Below, one piece after another: positions 36,093 through 48,470 of a stretch of 64,000 bases of DNA (the stretch's first letter is position 1; the number at the start of each line of letters is the position of its first letter). The notes beneath the pieces are model-generated. The model saw nothing but the letters and a program-made list of their open reading frames with translations, was not told the DNA's origin and searched no databases. Position numbers and translations under genes: made by a program. The DNA is from Prosapia bicincta (taxonomy: Eukaryota; Arthropoda; Insecta; Hemiptera; Cercopidae), in the NCBI GenBank assembly GCA_036971475.1, contig JBAIZL010000002.1, positions 348,390,082 through 348,454,081 of the forward strand, in the 5' to 3' direction.

Positions 36093-37817
36093 GTTAATAT
36101 CAATGACTTTCCTCTTTATTAAATCCTCCTACGGCAGTAGCGTGTTAAAATGCTAGCAGAGAGTGGTTTGTAAAATAATTTACGAATTTGTTTGATAAAA
36201 AAGAAAATAAATATTATAATTAATGAATAAAGAATGACAAGTATTTTTGTAGCTATATTTTATAATTATAATTCCGTGAAATATTCTGTTAAGTCTAAAG
36301 ATAATTGAATTCATAGTTTTATTTTTTTTAATAAAATGTATGTATTAAATGTACAAATGGTTGCTGAAAATATAAAAAATCAATCGCAGAAAAAATTGCA
36401 TAGGTCAGTTTGTTCAAACACGCAAGGGCGAGTTGCAGAGCAATTGCATAGTCGTAATCTACTCGTATCTTATCATAAGTAAATAGTCCTGTTCAGCTTT
36501 TACTAAACCAGAGTTAACTTTAGAGAAAGAAATTTAAAATTTAAAACCTTTTGATTATTTGAACGTTGTATTTATTTCATTTAATTAGATACAAGAACTA
36601 AAAGCCTATTGTAATTTTTATTCATTAAAGTTTTTTTGCATTCTTGCGACTTTGTCGTGTATATCTGTTGCATTAAAAAAATAATATCCCTCACCGTCAA
36701 GTGTAGTTAAGGACAAGAAATATAAATTAAGCAACAATACGGAGCTCCTCTTTAATACTTAACATCTAACAAAACAAATTCCGGTGATTATAATTGTCGA
36801 GTCGCTTTAAAATAAAAGTCTTGGTATGTTTAAAATTCTAAGGATTGAATCTCGCGTATATTTGTTTAAACAAGCATTGCCAGATAGGAAGGAAACTTTA
36901 TTGTACCGAAAGCAAAGTAAACAAGTAAGCGTATTCTTTGGGCAGCTGGATCTTAAATTATTGGGTTTTATTGTTTGCTCTCGCTGTAGTTTATTCCATA
37001 TGATTGAATGTTATGTCACACATGTTTATTGACAGAGAACTTTCATGTTTAGACGTTTTTATGAAATACATTGAAGGGATAGATATTTTTATTGTTAAAA
37101 TTGTTGTTCTGACGTTTATTTATATAATTACTTATTTGATCCATTGGTGTATTTATATATTTGGTACATTAATGGGGTCGTCATTAAGAAATGAGAATTA
37201 CCTAAAATTATATAGTGATAGTATCCAACCCCCGTTTAAGTAAGGTTTAATGATATAAAGTATAACGTAATTTTGTTTACTCTCTCTCCGTATAAATAAT
37301 TTATATTGATACAGTATCTCAATGCATATTTTAAATAATTTCCTACCATAAGAATTGTTGCGTACATATTTATGTTTTATATGTTTCTTGGGATAAAAGG
37401 CTAAATTAGCGAATGAGGATTATCTAAGCTCTCACTCCCCTATCCGTAAGGAAACCCAAATAGAGAGCTTAGTACCTACTTGAAGACTCCTATCCAAGGC
37501 GAATTCCTCCCTCTCCTTCTCTTCACCCTATTGGTAGTTGTCCCCTGAGGTATTTGTGGATATTGTCCAGATAGTTATGATATAGGGATAACCCAGTTAA
37601 GAGAGAGAGCGAGAGAGTAAACAAGGGAATTTAAAGGGATATGCGGTTAACATGGGAGTTGGCGTGGGGACACGATAAAACCTGCCATCCCAAGTGCTAT
37701 CTGCTGCCCAACCTCTATGTTACCGTCTCATTTCTAAATTAATACACCTTTACTTCAGACACACACAGGGGGTTTCACATTTTACCCACCCCCGGTTTCC
37801 GTTTTGTAGGGGAGGTC
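36093..37817 (+). other. Interior between the two LTR candidates, no gag-pol recognised
   Basis: Two overlapping plus-strand ORFs (36826-37032 and 37004-37243) have no recognisable domain; the second has a hydrophobic stretch (IVKIVVLTFIYIITYLIHW). A GC-richer, pyrimidine-rich stretch at about 37420-37800 precedes the putative polypurine tract. Confidence 0.45.
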
Positions 37818-38238
37818 TGTAACGTTTTTATTTTTATATATTACCGCCAAACTAGTACTTTGCCGCCAAATAGTTCTGAGAGCAAACAGTTCTAATTGTA
37901 GTCGCGAGTGACTGACTGTTGACCAATAATAAAACAGCTGACCGGGTAAAGTTCGATCTTTCCGGTTTAGTTTTAATAGGAAATAAAGTCAGTCGTTGAG
38001 AGAAACGCGGATGGCTAGGGAGTCAAAAGAGATTTTCCTGGCAACCAACGGACTACATCCGGCCGAATGATAGCTTTCTGAGGAAACCAGTAAGAGGTAA
38101 CGCATAAGTAACGACTCGTAACACGTAAATGACTCATTCCTTTTATATTTGTTAATAATTCGTATGTTTATTTGAACACACTGTCCACGGCCCGTGAAGG
38201 ATTTAATGTCCGGTAATTGTACTCAACGGTATTTTACA
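37818..38238 (+). repeat. Right (3') LTR candidate
   Basis: Starts TGTAACG just after 'taggggaggtc' and ends TATTTTACA. It is followed almost directly by the 3' end of a minus-strand LINE. Confidence 0.5.
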
Positions 38239-38244
38239 GGACTC

Positions 38245-41195
38245 TACGGTACTTTAGGACTGGCGGTTTTATAGAGTCGTACCTTAGTGCTTTGAGACAA
38301 TAGCCTACTTTTAAAAAGCTTTATATTTGCAAAGTATGCTCTATTAGCTGTCATTATTCTTTTCTGGACTTCATTTAGTTTTGTTTTGTTTTCAACATTT
38401 ACTTTCGAGCCCAATATGTGAGAAATATGTGAAATATGAAATACGTGAAACTTTTTACTTTTTCAAATGAATATCCATCGATATCTATAGTCGTACTGCT
38501 ACGCCCTCTGCTTGTAGTTATACATTTAGTTTTTCCCTCATTAATGCAGAGACCTATCTTTTTGCTTTCATTATTGATTATATTAAAAATTTCTTTGAGC
38601 GATGCAATATTCCTGGCAACCAAGCATATATCAACAGCATATGCACATATTTGACTGAATGAATGCATGATATTCCCTGAAACGTTAATCCTCCTCAAAA
38701 CGCCATGTAAGGAGAGATTGAAGAGCGTAGCAGACAGGGCATCGCCTTGTCTCACGCCAGTCAGAATAGGGAATTCGGGACTAATACCGCCACCTATGAC
38801 AACTTTGCCGTCACTATCGCACAATGTCATGTTGATCAGTCTGATCAACTTGTTTGGTACGTTGAACTCCTTTAGGATTTCGAGCAATTTTACTCTGACA
38901 CTGTCAAAAGCCTGCCGATAGTTAATAAAAAGGAGATGAAGGTCAATTTTATATTCTCAACAACTCTCAAGTAACTGTCTAAAAACAAATATCTGATCGG
39001 TAGTTCCCCTTCCCTGTCGGAATCCGCACTGATAATCTGTTATGATGTTTTCAGCAAAGACGTTGAGCTTTTTCAGCATTATGTTTGAGAATATTTTGTA
39101 TGCTACCGTGAGCAGAAATACTCCACGATAATTACTGCATTCCAATTTGTCACCCTTTTTAAAAACAGGACATATGAGACTAGTTCTCCATTTTTTAGGT
39201 ATGCGTTCTCTTTCCCATATGTCTAGGATCAGGGAATATAATTGTGACTGTACAATTTCTCCACAATTTTTTAAAAAATTCGGCTACAAGTGAGTCTCCA
39301 CCAGGTGCTCTGTTGCTTTTCAGCTTTTCGATCGACTCCATGAAGTTATCCATGTCCGGTGGCTCAATGTCATCCTCATTTGTCAATTCTATTCGTCTCA
39401 AGGTATTTTTGTCCGTGTCTATCGTCTGAGCTCCCGCGTTGTACAGATCACCAAAGTACTCTGCCCATCTGCCAATAGCTCCGCCTTACCCTCCACTACT
39501 CTACCATGAGTCGTGGCATAGGCTGTTATACTTTCTTGAGTCGGTTTTAGGGTGGAAACCTCTATTTATATATTTAACTGCACCATAGAATTTCCTGGAT
39601 TCGTTATTACTTCTCAATTCCTCAATTTGCTCTACTTGCTTCCTTAGAAAGGCTTTTTTCTTTTCACGTATGACCTTATTTGCTCTTCTACGGCTTAGTT
39701 GGTAATCTGAGGTGTTCTGTCTTGTAGCGCGCTGTAACATTATCAATCTATATGCATTTCTTGTTCTTAGCACCTCACGACATTCGTTATCGAACCATTC
39801 CTCACCACGTCCCCTCATTTTCTCACCAATCACATCACTCGCCGTCTCCTCAATGACTCTGTTAATTTTGGACAACTTTACTTCTATTCCTGTTTTCTCA
39901 TTTTCAATACCCTCTTTTAGTAACACTTCTAAAATTTGTCTATAGCCCAGTTCTCTAAATCCTTCTAATGTGTCCGGATCTTTAAATTTTTCTAGGTTCA
40001 AGTGCCTTCTTTTATATAATTTCTCTTGTCCCCCTTTATATTTAATTTTCACCAGAAAGTGGCCTGAATGACAATTTGGGCCTTTGGCAGTTCTGACATC
40101 AGTCACTGAGGGAGAATGGCGTTTTGAAATGAGTACGTGATCAATTTGGGCTAATGTGCCATTTGGTGCTTTCCAAGTTCCAATGTGTATTTTTTTGTGC
40201 GGGAAGCAAGTACTTTTTATTATCATGTTTTTTGCTCAGCAAATTGACACAAATGTTTACCATTATTATTCGTTATATTATGAAGTGAGTAGGTTCCAGC
40301 AACAGTTTGTGTAAAATTCTCCTTAACCACTTGGGCGTTTAGATCACCAAGTATACTTTTTGTGTCATATTTGGAACTACATAGAAGAGCATTTTCTAAT
40401 TGTTGGTAGAAAAGTATTTTTTTCATTTTCATCACTGTCTTCAGTTGGTGAATAGGCAGAGATCAAAGTTGTATTTCTAAATTTTCCCCTCAAGCGCATC
40501 TTGCACATTCATTCATTAATCGGTTCGAATAGCAATAAACTACGGCATAGTCACTTTGTAAGCATGAATCCTGTTCCTCTTTGTCCAGTTTTCGTTGCTC
40601 CACTGTACAGTATGGTATATTCCTTCTTATCAAGTCTACCTTGCCCGGCTGTAACATTGTCCGAACATTTCATGTTGCTAAAACCAGGTTCGAGTTCCGT
40701 TTTCTTTTGCCTTTTAATCCATCCTTTATTATTACATTGTTTGGTTTCATAACAAGAGTTTTTTTAAGATGCAGGGTTGTTAGCCCTATGCTCAACCACT
40801 AACTGGTGAGCCAGGTCATTTTTTATCAGGGTTTCCATCCCTAGCTTGGTTGCTTTCTCTGCAGCTAAGAGCCCAAGCTACCCTTGTTTTTATTTTGGAG
40901 TTCACTCTCCTCGTCTTTGGTGTCCCCTCTTAAACCGTGCAAGACAGCACAGGGCAGTGCTTATTTGTTGGCGGCACTTACTCGCCATGCCTCAACATCG
41001 TCGAAGGGTTGTGTGGTATTTAATCCGTACGACCGTGCCAATGATTGAACGTCCACCCCTGTTGATGTTGCCACCTTTGGTCCGGGAATGCTTATTTCGA
41101 ATCCTTATTAGCAGATAACCTACATATCTGTAGGCCACTCCACTATCCACCTCCTATGGAGCCGCCCAGTAGTCGAGGTAAGCCCTGGGATCAGT
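38245..41195 (-). mobile_element. RTE-like LINE, nearly full length, inactive
   Basis: A minus-strand element of about 2.95 kb. The 5' region (about 41195-40730) is untranslated or poorly conserved; a stretch near 40800 reads LGMETLIKNDLAHQLV, as in related insect LINE leaders. An AP-endonuclease (40720-39960), a linker (39960-39500) and an RT (39400-38430) follow. The last readable C-terminal piece, IMTANRAYFANIKLF, lies at about 38350. The 3' end stops at the edge of the LTR candidate, so the true tail is lost. Confidence 0.8.
38260..40720 (-). pseudogene. LINE endonuclease/reverse transcriptase polyprotein, broken
   Basis: Endonuclease: NVRTMLQPGKV (about 40670), [53 protein letters not shown] (LGDLNA motif), then GTLAQIDHVLI and NCHSGHFLV (terminal SGH, normally SDH). 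Linker: EEWFDNECREVLRTRNAYRL. RT: SNRAPGGDSL, CSNYRGVFLLTVAYKIFS, YQCGFRQGRGTTDQIFVFRQ, GVRQGDALSATLFNLSLH, and the active site reads YAVD instead of YADD, so the first catalytic Asp is lost (about 38630). Several frameshifts separate the parts. The element copied itself by target-primed reverse transcription when intact. Clade (RTE-like) is judged from motif style and is not certain. Confidence 0.85.
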
Positions 41196-43690
41196 GAAAT
41201 ATACATTGTAAAAAATCTGTAATTAAAATCGTGTTTTTTACATTTTCTCAGGTTATTTTTAATGTTTTATAAATTATCTCTTTAAAACAACACACATAGA
41301 ATACAAAATTAATTGTTAAAACTATAAACAGAAGTGAAAAAAGATTTTACTGCTGTTAAAAAATGAAAGAGAAAATACTCACAAACAGCTATTGCAAAAT
41401 TAAAAAGAAAAAGAATTTAATTTTTTAAAACAGAGCTTAGTACTGGATTTGTCTATAATGGATCTAAATCCCTTCAGATATCACTACAAATTACCTACCA
41501 CATTCAGTTAATACCTAATGTTAAGTATTAATTGTAATAACTAGAAGAGATATTAAGTTACTGCTAATATTGTTTTGCGACAATATCATATCGAGCAAAT
41601 ACAATATCATAATGAGCAAAAACATACTTCAGGAAGAATTTCTCTACAAATATATTGCTGTGGTGTTCTGACAATATTTATTTCCACAATATAAGGATTT
41701 GATAGGTTTTTAGGAGGCTCTAATGGCCCGTAAGTGATTGTTTTGACCTGCTGAGTCTTTTTGCTACTTTACTCAAAAGTCACTATTTGACTTTTTTGGC
41801 AAATAAGATGTGTGTGCGAGTTTTATAATTCTATAAAGTTTGTGTGCCTGGTGAAACGTGATGCCATAGTGCTAATAGTGCTCTGTTAAAGTTGATTTTT
41901 TTTAATTTGTAATGTTGTGAGTCAACAGCAAATATAAATAATTTCGAGGCACTATTATATAAAAAAAACTAAAGACAAAACATTAAATTAGTAACATTCT
42001 TATGTGTGCCGTGGAGGAGGAAATTTCTATTTTCCAAATTTTTTCATTTTTGGGTCGTTAGTGAGAGTTTTTATAATTGTTTTCTAATCCCTGATGACTT
42101 CCTACATCACCTGGTATAATTTTTTTCACTAAAATTGAACACGTGGGAACGGAAAAGAAATACAAAATATCTAACAAATCTTTATTATGGGACATGCAAG
42201 GTGAACACACATTCATTCGAATAAAAATATTTATAATTGTAAATACAGTACAGTCATTATTGTTTCTATGTAATTTTTTATAACTGTAATAAAATTTTAA
42301 ATTATTTAAAGTCTGAATTTGTAATCAAGTACCAAATTCTAATTCAAGACAAAGGTCCCTAATGTGTGTGCCACAGGTACCTGGAGCACTACAGATAATT
42401 TTCAGGCAGAGTTCAGAATTGAATGGTTAAATTTAAAATTGTGAAATAAATCACAATTTGTGATACTGGACAATGTTGTATTTAGCAGTAAAATTATGAA
42501 ACTAGTTTCTAACACTAAAGAGCTGCTATGCTATACAATACTATTCTGTATGTATATTTTACCCAGTGAATACATTTTTCCTAGTAACAGGGTGACGACA
42601 TGTTCTTGTGACAACACATGTCCACTACCTAGGGTCAAGCCTAAATAACGTGTCTATTGGGAATATTTAAAGTTGTAAGAATGTCCTAAAAAAACATACC
42701 GACATGGGCTTGTACCTCTACTAAGTACAATAGTAAGAACAAATTCATTGATGAAAATTTGCCCTAAGCCTTACTACTAACGAAATAATAGCCAATTCTC
42801 CTCCGAGAAGCAGCCAAAAAATAATTTCCACTCAAAATAATTAATTTGCAATTGGTTAAAAACGTTTGGAAACCAATTGGCTTAAAAAATCAAATGTTAT
42901 TGATGTTTAAAATAAAATATGAATCACTGCAAAAATTAGGCTTGATATTGTTCTATTCCATACTATGTTTTATTTTTCACATCCTTAAAAAAATATATTT
43001 TTTAAAATTCATGTTCTTAAAGATTTCTTGAATGTTTTTTTAATACTTAATGTAAAATATTCCATTGTGATGGGATATACATTTCAATGTATATAATATA
43101 AAACATTTTCCTTTAAATATCTAATAACTTAAATTGACTCAAGTGTATTACTAATTTTGATATCCATTATTGACAAATAATTTTAAAAACGGACTTCTCT
43201 TAATGCATTTCTACCTGTTGGTAGTGATCATAGCCTCTTGTGTGTAGAGGATTATTAAAGACATCACCAGATTCAGTAATCCGCCAGAAACTAAAGGTGT
43301 GACATTTGTATTCGGTACATGAACAATTTGGCCTCTGCTATTACGAGCTTTCCATCTTTACAAAACTAACATATGACACATACACACAAGTAAAATTTCA
43401 TCCCACTAAAGTCTCCCTCTTTTATAACTTTACACTTCCTAAATGCTTGAGTAAGAATATGGAAGGACTCAAGCTACCTAATCTCTTTCCTGCAATGAAT
43501 TTCTTAAAAGAAAAATGAACATATTATACTTAATTACTTGAAATATAAGTATAGCAGAATTTAAACTAAAAATTTTAGGCTTTTAGGAGTAAAAATAATT
43601 GGACTCATAGGTAAAAAGAAAATACTAATATTAGGCCTGGTTCTTGATTTATTATTGAAATTCTCTGCATTTCCAAACAATCCATCACAA
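41196..43690. other. No gene recognised
   Basis: About 2.5 kb of AT-rich sequence with a few short ORFs (42460-42648, 42846-43031, 43306-43518) lacking recognisable domains or splice context. Confidence 0.4.
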
Positions 43691-43694
43691 TTTG

Positions 43695-43697
<3 letters not shown>

Positions 43698-43726
<29 letters not shown>

Positions 43727-43769
43727 CAAGTCAGTGCAGCGGAAAAATAATGGACAATGTGAAATATCA

Positions 43770-43853
<84 letters not shown>

Positions 43854-43967
43854 TTACATGAGAAAATAAGAGAAATACAAATACAAGAATAATTTATAGA
43901 ATCATTCCATTCAAAGCTTTTCATTGGCAATCAGTACCAGCATTATCAGGAATAAATGCTTTTATCA

Positions 43968-44025
<58 letters not shown>
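43698..44025. repeat. Microsatellite cluster: (TA)n, (TA)n-(GT)n, (TA)n
   Basis: (TA)n at about 43698-43726, about 43772-43803 and 43971-44024. A (GT)n run lies at about 43817-43851. Between them is the repeat carrying the motif described at 43875-44120. Confidence 0.95.
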
Positions 44026-44030
<5 letters not shown>

Positions 44031-44120
44031 CAACATAGGTTATTCAAATACAAGAATATTTATTAATTTATATCCAAAGCTTTTCGTTAGTAAACAGTAC
44101 CAACATCATCAGGAATGAAA
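43875..44120 (-). repeat. Two direct copies of a hairpin-motif repeat (family D)
   Basis: Copies at about 43875-43952 and 44046-44120 share 'aaatacaagaata', 'caaagctttt' and 'cagtaccaacatcatcagga'. On the minus strand each reads CTGATRATG, a short stem (GYUGG ... CYAAY), then GAAAAGCTTTG. The same unit recurs at 56845-56895, 56965-57050 and 57148-57216. Each copy lies beside a (TA)n tract. Confidence 0.75.
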
Positions 44121-44139
44121 ATCAATTATATATATATAA

Positions 44140-44430
44140 TTTTGGACTAATCAGGAGACTGACAGTCTTACCTAGTGGCAATAGTCCAAAACTGTTGGAA
44201 ATAAATAAATAAACACATAGAAACATATCACGCTATTGAAATATCTCGATCATACAATGATCTTTATCAATCAAAAAGGAATTGACTCTTGATATAGATC
44301 ATTGTATGATGAAAGTATTTCAATAGTGTGATATGTTTTTTTGTGTCAATTTTTTATTTTCAAGAGATCGCAGTTTTGGACTAATGCCACTAGGTAAGTC
44401 TGTCAGTCTCCCATCTAGTCCCAAAGTTCC
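44140..44430. repeat. Foldback element, about 290 bp
   Basis: The arms (about 44140-44275 and 44290-44430) are reverse complements over about 130 bp. Blocks: 'tttggactaatcaggagact'/'agtctcccatctagtcccaaa', 'cttacctagtggcaatagtc'/'gactaatgccactaggtaag', 'catatcacgctattgaaat'/'atttcaatagtgtgatatg', and 'catacaatgatct'/'agatcattgtatg'. No coding capacity. Confidence 0.85.
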
Positions 44431-44919
44431 TACATAAGCTTTAAGCTCTACTAGAACCAACCTAATATATATACATATATATCCACACTCACACACACAC
44501 AAGAATCTTACTTATGTATGTATGCGAGTTGACTTTCGTGGACTAATTATGTGTCCCCATTTTCGAGCATATGGATATATTTTCTTGAAATATGGATATT
44601 TTAAATAAAAAAATTCTTTCCCTTTCTACAATTTTCTATAATTACAAAGATGAAAAACAATATATAAAGAAGTTATAAAAAGTTATGGATGATATGTTTA
44701 ATGGTGTAGGAGTTTTATTGTTTTTAAGTGATAAAACACAGCCAGACTACAGTTTGATGCTGCAAGATGCGAGGCATTTTTAAAACAACCATATAGTTTC
44801 AAATATTCATCACAAATAGCTTTTTTCTATAACAAATGAAAGCCGAAAGTCTATACTTATATTTGTAGAACTGAAAATACATAATTAATTAAAATAAAGT
44901 AATATATTTTTTAAGTGAT

Positions 44920-45110
44920 CAAAACTATTTCATAATAAGCTTTTTCCTTAACAATGTTTGATAAATAATGTAACAAAACCTACGGGTTTAAAAACAATTG
45001 TTTTACAACATAACATATAACACAAAATCAGCTGATATTATGAAATCATATGTTATCATTTAATTCACTTTTAAGTGACTCAACGTAACCTGAAGGCAAT
45101 TATACTAAAG
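44920..45110 (+). repeat. Dispersed repeat shared with 35500-35676
   Basis: Shared blocks: 'ctttttccttaacaat', 'ataaataatgtaac', 'gttttacaacataacatata' and 'gaaatcatatgtt' followed by 'catttaattcactt'. Here the sequence continues past the point where the 35-kb copy is interrupted by the candidate LTR. Confidence 0.8.
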
Positions 45111-46519
45111 CAAAATTGTATGTTATATTCCTCCTCTTATATGTAGCCGTTATAAACCTTATAAACGTTTTCGCTTGAAAAATCTATTTTTCACAATATC
45201 AAAACAATATTTAATTTTCTGAAAATCAAAACAAAATAACAAAAAATCATAGAATGTTTAGGCTTTCTAACTTTATTCAACTGTTGGTACATTTTTCGCT
45301 TAGGTTTGTTGCAATCTATATGTAACATTTGTTTCATAACGGTTTTACTCTGATACATACACAATATTACATTATATTTATGTATATTTTTCGTAATAAA
45401 TGTTTCACGTCAACAAAGTTGTCCGAATGCACAGTTGATCAAGTAGGCCTACATAAGGAAGGGTGACCAATTGAAAATAGAAGCTCCATCCATCAATAGA
45501 TGAGGATGTCCTGAAACGTGTCAAGTGTAAATACAAATTTAATATTAGGAATTGTGTAAAAGTGTTGCCTCTTTAGTAATTTACAACCTTTAAATATACA
45601 TATAATTTTATTTTTGTAAAAAAATAGATATTTCAAAAGAGAAGTTTTCAATAAATTTTGTTTCAGTTTCTATATAACAAAAAAAGTCAAAAATCATTAG
45701 TGAAAGAGGTTGGAAGGAAAATTCTACGTCTAATTCTTATCTTAAGAATGCATTAGCACAGTGAGCTTTCTATGGGGCTCTGAACATCTACGTCAAGCAC
45801 CTAATTTCAAAAAAAAATTATTCATTTTTCATCTATTTACCAAATTATTCAGCTCTCAATATAGAATGTGGAATTTGAAATGTGTAAAATGCTAGTAAAT
45901 TAACAAAGGTTACTTTAAGTGTTTCCCTTTTTTCCGAACTTCCATATTTTGATGGCTTTTATATATATACAGGGCATTACTATTTGTACGTTGTTATCTA
46001 AGTAGTAAAGTTTAGTGAAATGTATCTAGAATATTACTGAGGAATTAAATAAAACAGGCCTGTATCTACAGTAATTGTTTTAATTATTTGACAAATTACG
46101 TAACCTTGGTACAGAAAACATGTTATAGTTTTGAAATACATTATCTTTCTTAAAATGATTAACAAATAAGTTTAATTTATAAACACAATTTATAGAGAGT
46201 TTGGTTCTGAAGAGAATGATGTAATATATACCACTATTAGAAACACAATATTTAATAAAATTAGCTTTGTTTAATAATAAACCATTGTAATATGCAATTC
46301 AACTTGTATGCCTGGGCTAAACTGAATCTCAATTTCCTTTATGGTCATGATGATTTGGTTGGCGCTCAACAGAAAAACACTGTGTTGGAAATGACATATT
46401 CATCTGAAAACACCAATACAGTAAACAAAATATTCAAGCACGAAAACTTATTCTAAAGTTATTACTGTTTACATATGAATGTTCTGTTTATAACTTGTAA
46501 CATGTGTTCATTTTCTGTA
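45111..46519. other. No gene recognised
   Basis: AT-rich sequence with no ORF above the reporting length and no recognised repeat. Confidence 0.4.
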
Positions 46520-46535
46520 TATGTATATATATATA

Positions 46536-46584
<49 letters not shown>
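46520..46584. repeat. (TA)n microsatellite
   Basis: About 65 bp of TA with minor interruptions ('atgtatat', 'tttata'). Confidence 0.9.
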
Positions 46585-46847
46585 GTATATAAGTTACTTA
46601 TGATTTAAATACCAATAATTTTAAATAAAATTCAAAGTCGTATCAAGCCGAAGTTTTATAAGTTAGGTTGAATGTTGTTTTTTTAAAGAATTTGTTAATT
46701 AATCGATAATGCTCATATTTTATTTTTTAAGCTATTAAAACTTGCATTTTTTGTGTAGTGCATCTTTTATTTAAGGTTTTATATTTAAAATACTGCTTTT
46801 GGTTTCACTTTTGACAAACCCAATACAACATACCTGTGAAACAGTCT

Positions 46848-46965
46848 TGTCCGTAACTCACTGTATTGAACAATTCACTGACCTAATCCGAAATGCGTCC
46901 GCTAAAGAAATATCATGAGTAAGTAGTAGATTATTTTGCCATGTGATACGAAAAGTAGTAATTTT
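46848..46965 (+). repeat. Dispersed repeat family A, copy 4
   Basis: 'gtcttgtccgtaactcact', 'ttgaacaattcactgaccta', 'gagtaagtagtag' and 'tttgccatgtgatac' in family order. Confidence 0.7.
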
Positions 46966-47804
46966 TTAAAGATATCTTTAAGTATCAACACATTTATATC
47001 AGAAAATGTAAAGTATCATCTTTGACTACAAATCTGTATTCTATAACATATATGCTGCATAACATTGAATAGTCTATGTTACATTTGGTGTATATTACCT
47101 GACAATAAAGAGTTTATAAAACCTTCAAGACTTTCATTTTGTAAGTAAACAAACTGGATGATTAAAATCACTTGTGTAAGCAACAACAAAAGTCTGAAAC
47201 TGTGAATAATTGTTAAAAATATTAGTTATTATTGGAGTTTATGTTTAAATTTAGGCTTTATATGGTTCCAACTTGGAGTTGAAATGCACATAGTAAGTTT
47301 TTCTTACATAATACATTTCCTTAAATAATCTCTCTCTTTAAATTAGTTTTAAAAACCAACAAAAATAACAATAAATACTGATTAACGCAAATACTGCTCC
47401 CATAAGATGTAATCAGCAACTTTAAAAGTAGTTTAAACTACAGGGTATGCCATGAAAGGCAGCGAATTAAAAACAAATAAGTTTGTTAGTTAGATGATTA
47501 TATATTAGCGTGATTTATTCACACTTATTTCCTTAACTAGTTGTTATATATTTCATTATACATGAAGAAATGTAGTTGCTTACAATATTTAGAATGAAAT
47601 AGGTCAATTCTTACGTGCCTAGAATTTAGTGACAATAGCTTCAAGGCAGAACTGCTTCCCCTACCCCATTCAAAATATACTATAATTACTGGCATCAGAA
47701 ATAGGAGGGCATGAGTATGCCCCTAAATGATAACAGCACGCTTTACATAATCCATTTTACGAATGTGATATGGTAGTTGCTCAAGGAAAAGAAGATTACA
47801 CTTT

Positions 47805-47960
47805 TTTGCAATATCTTGGCGAAAAAAGCACTACTTACTGATTTATTCATCAGATGCGTTCTGCGCTAGGTCAGCGCATTATTTAATGCTGAGAATTACT
47901 GATAAGTAAAAAAGTGTAATTATACAAAAACCTCAAGATGTAAAATACAAAAACTGCAAG
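47805..47960 (-). repeat. Dispersed repeat family A, copy 5 (inverted)
   Basis: The reverse complement reads 'gcgctgacctagcgcagaac', 'gcatctgatgaataaatcag' and 'taagtagtgctttttt', matching the core of the plus-strand copies. The tail-like 'cctcaagatgtaaaatacaa' lies downstream on the plus strand. Confidence 0.7.
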
Positions 47961-48239
47961 TTTGAAAAGAAGATGTTAACTGAATGATCAGAAAACTTAT
48001 CCAAAAATATAAAACTTTTGAAAAATCATCAACATGGAGGAAAGAATATTTGTTAATTGTTTTCATTTTCACGTGAGCTACTAGCTTTTAACTAAAAAAT
48101 AACCAACTATAATGGAACACAATGATATGGAATATCAACACAATGGAACAGTATGAGATATACAAACATTTCAAACTACACCCTACATATTACATACTAT
48201 ACCCTATATTACATACTCAACAGCCAATTATATCATAAT

Positions 48240-48470
48240 TCACATACACTTTTTGACATCATAACCGCTAATATTCACCAAAATTCACCTACATTCCCAC
48301 CCTAATATCCCACCCGCATTCTAATACAAAAACCAAGAGATAGGTTACAGTCTGACTTGAGAATGGGGCATATCTCCTGAAACCGCAATCCTCAGTAAAT
48401 ATAAAAGCAAGTGCTACTATAGACAAGTTTACTAGTGTAACATATTTACTAGTGTTTTTAGTTAAAAAAA
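48240..48470 (-). repeat. Truncated copy of the 30770 foldback element
   Basis: Minus strand shares 'tatgatgtcaaaaagt', 'ttagggtggga', 'gagaatggggcat' (compare 'gacaatgagataa'), 'aaaccgcaatcctcagtaaa' and 'tttactagtgtaacat'. One arm and the centre are present; the second arm is missing. Confidence 0.65.

Larger units (their letters stand above)
35677..38238 (+). mobile_element. Candidate non-autonomous LTR retrotransposon (TRIM/LARD-like)
   Basis: Two direct repeats, 35677-36092 (416 bp) and 37818-38238 (421 bp), start TGTAACG and end TATTTTACA (right) or TATTTTAGA (left). Shared landmarks are 'gccaaatagttctgagagca', 'ccaataataaaacagctgac', 'aataaagtcagtcgttgaga' and 'ccggccgaatgatagc'. An AATAAAG polyadenylation-like signal lies inside each. 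A purine-rich 'taggggaggtc' precedes the right copy, where a polypurine tract should be. The 1.7-kb interior has no gag-pol. I find no tRNA primer-binding site after the left copy and no target-site duplication, so an ordinary segmental direct duplication is an alternative. Confidence 0.5.

Noticed and set aside
44080..44116. Canonical hammerhead ribozyme
   Set aside because: CUGAUGA and GAAA are present around a paired stem, but one extra base precedes stem II and I cannot identify helices I and III, so I report only a hammerhead-like motif.
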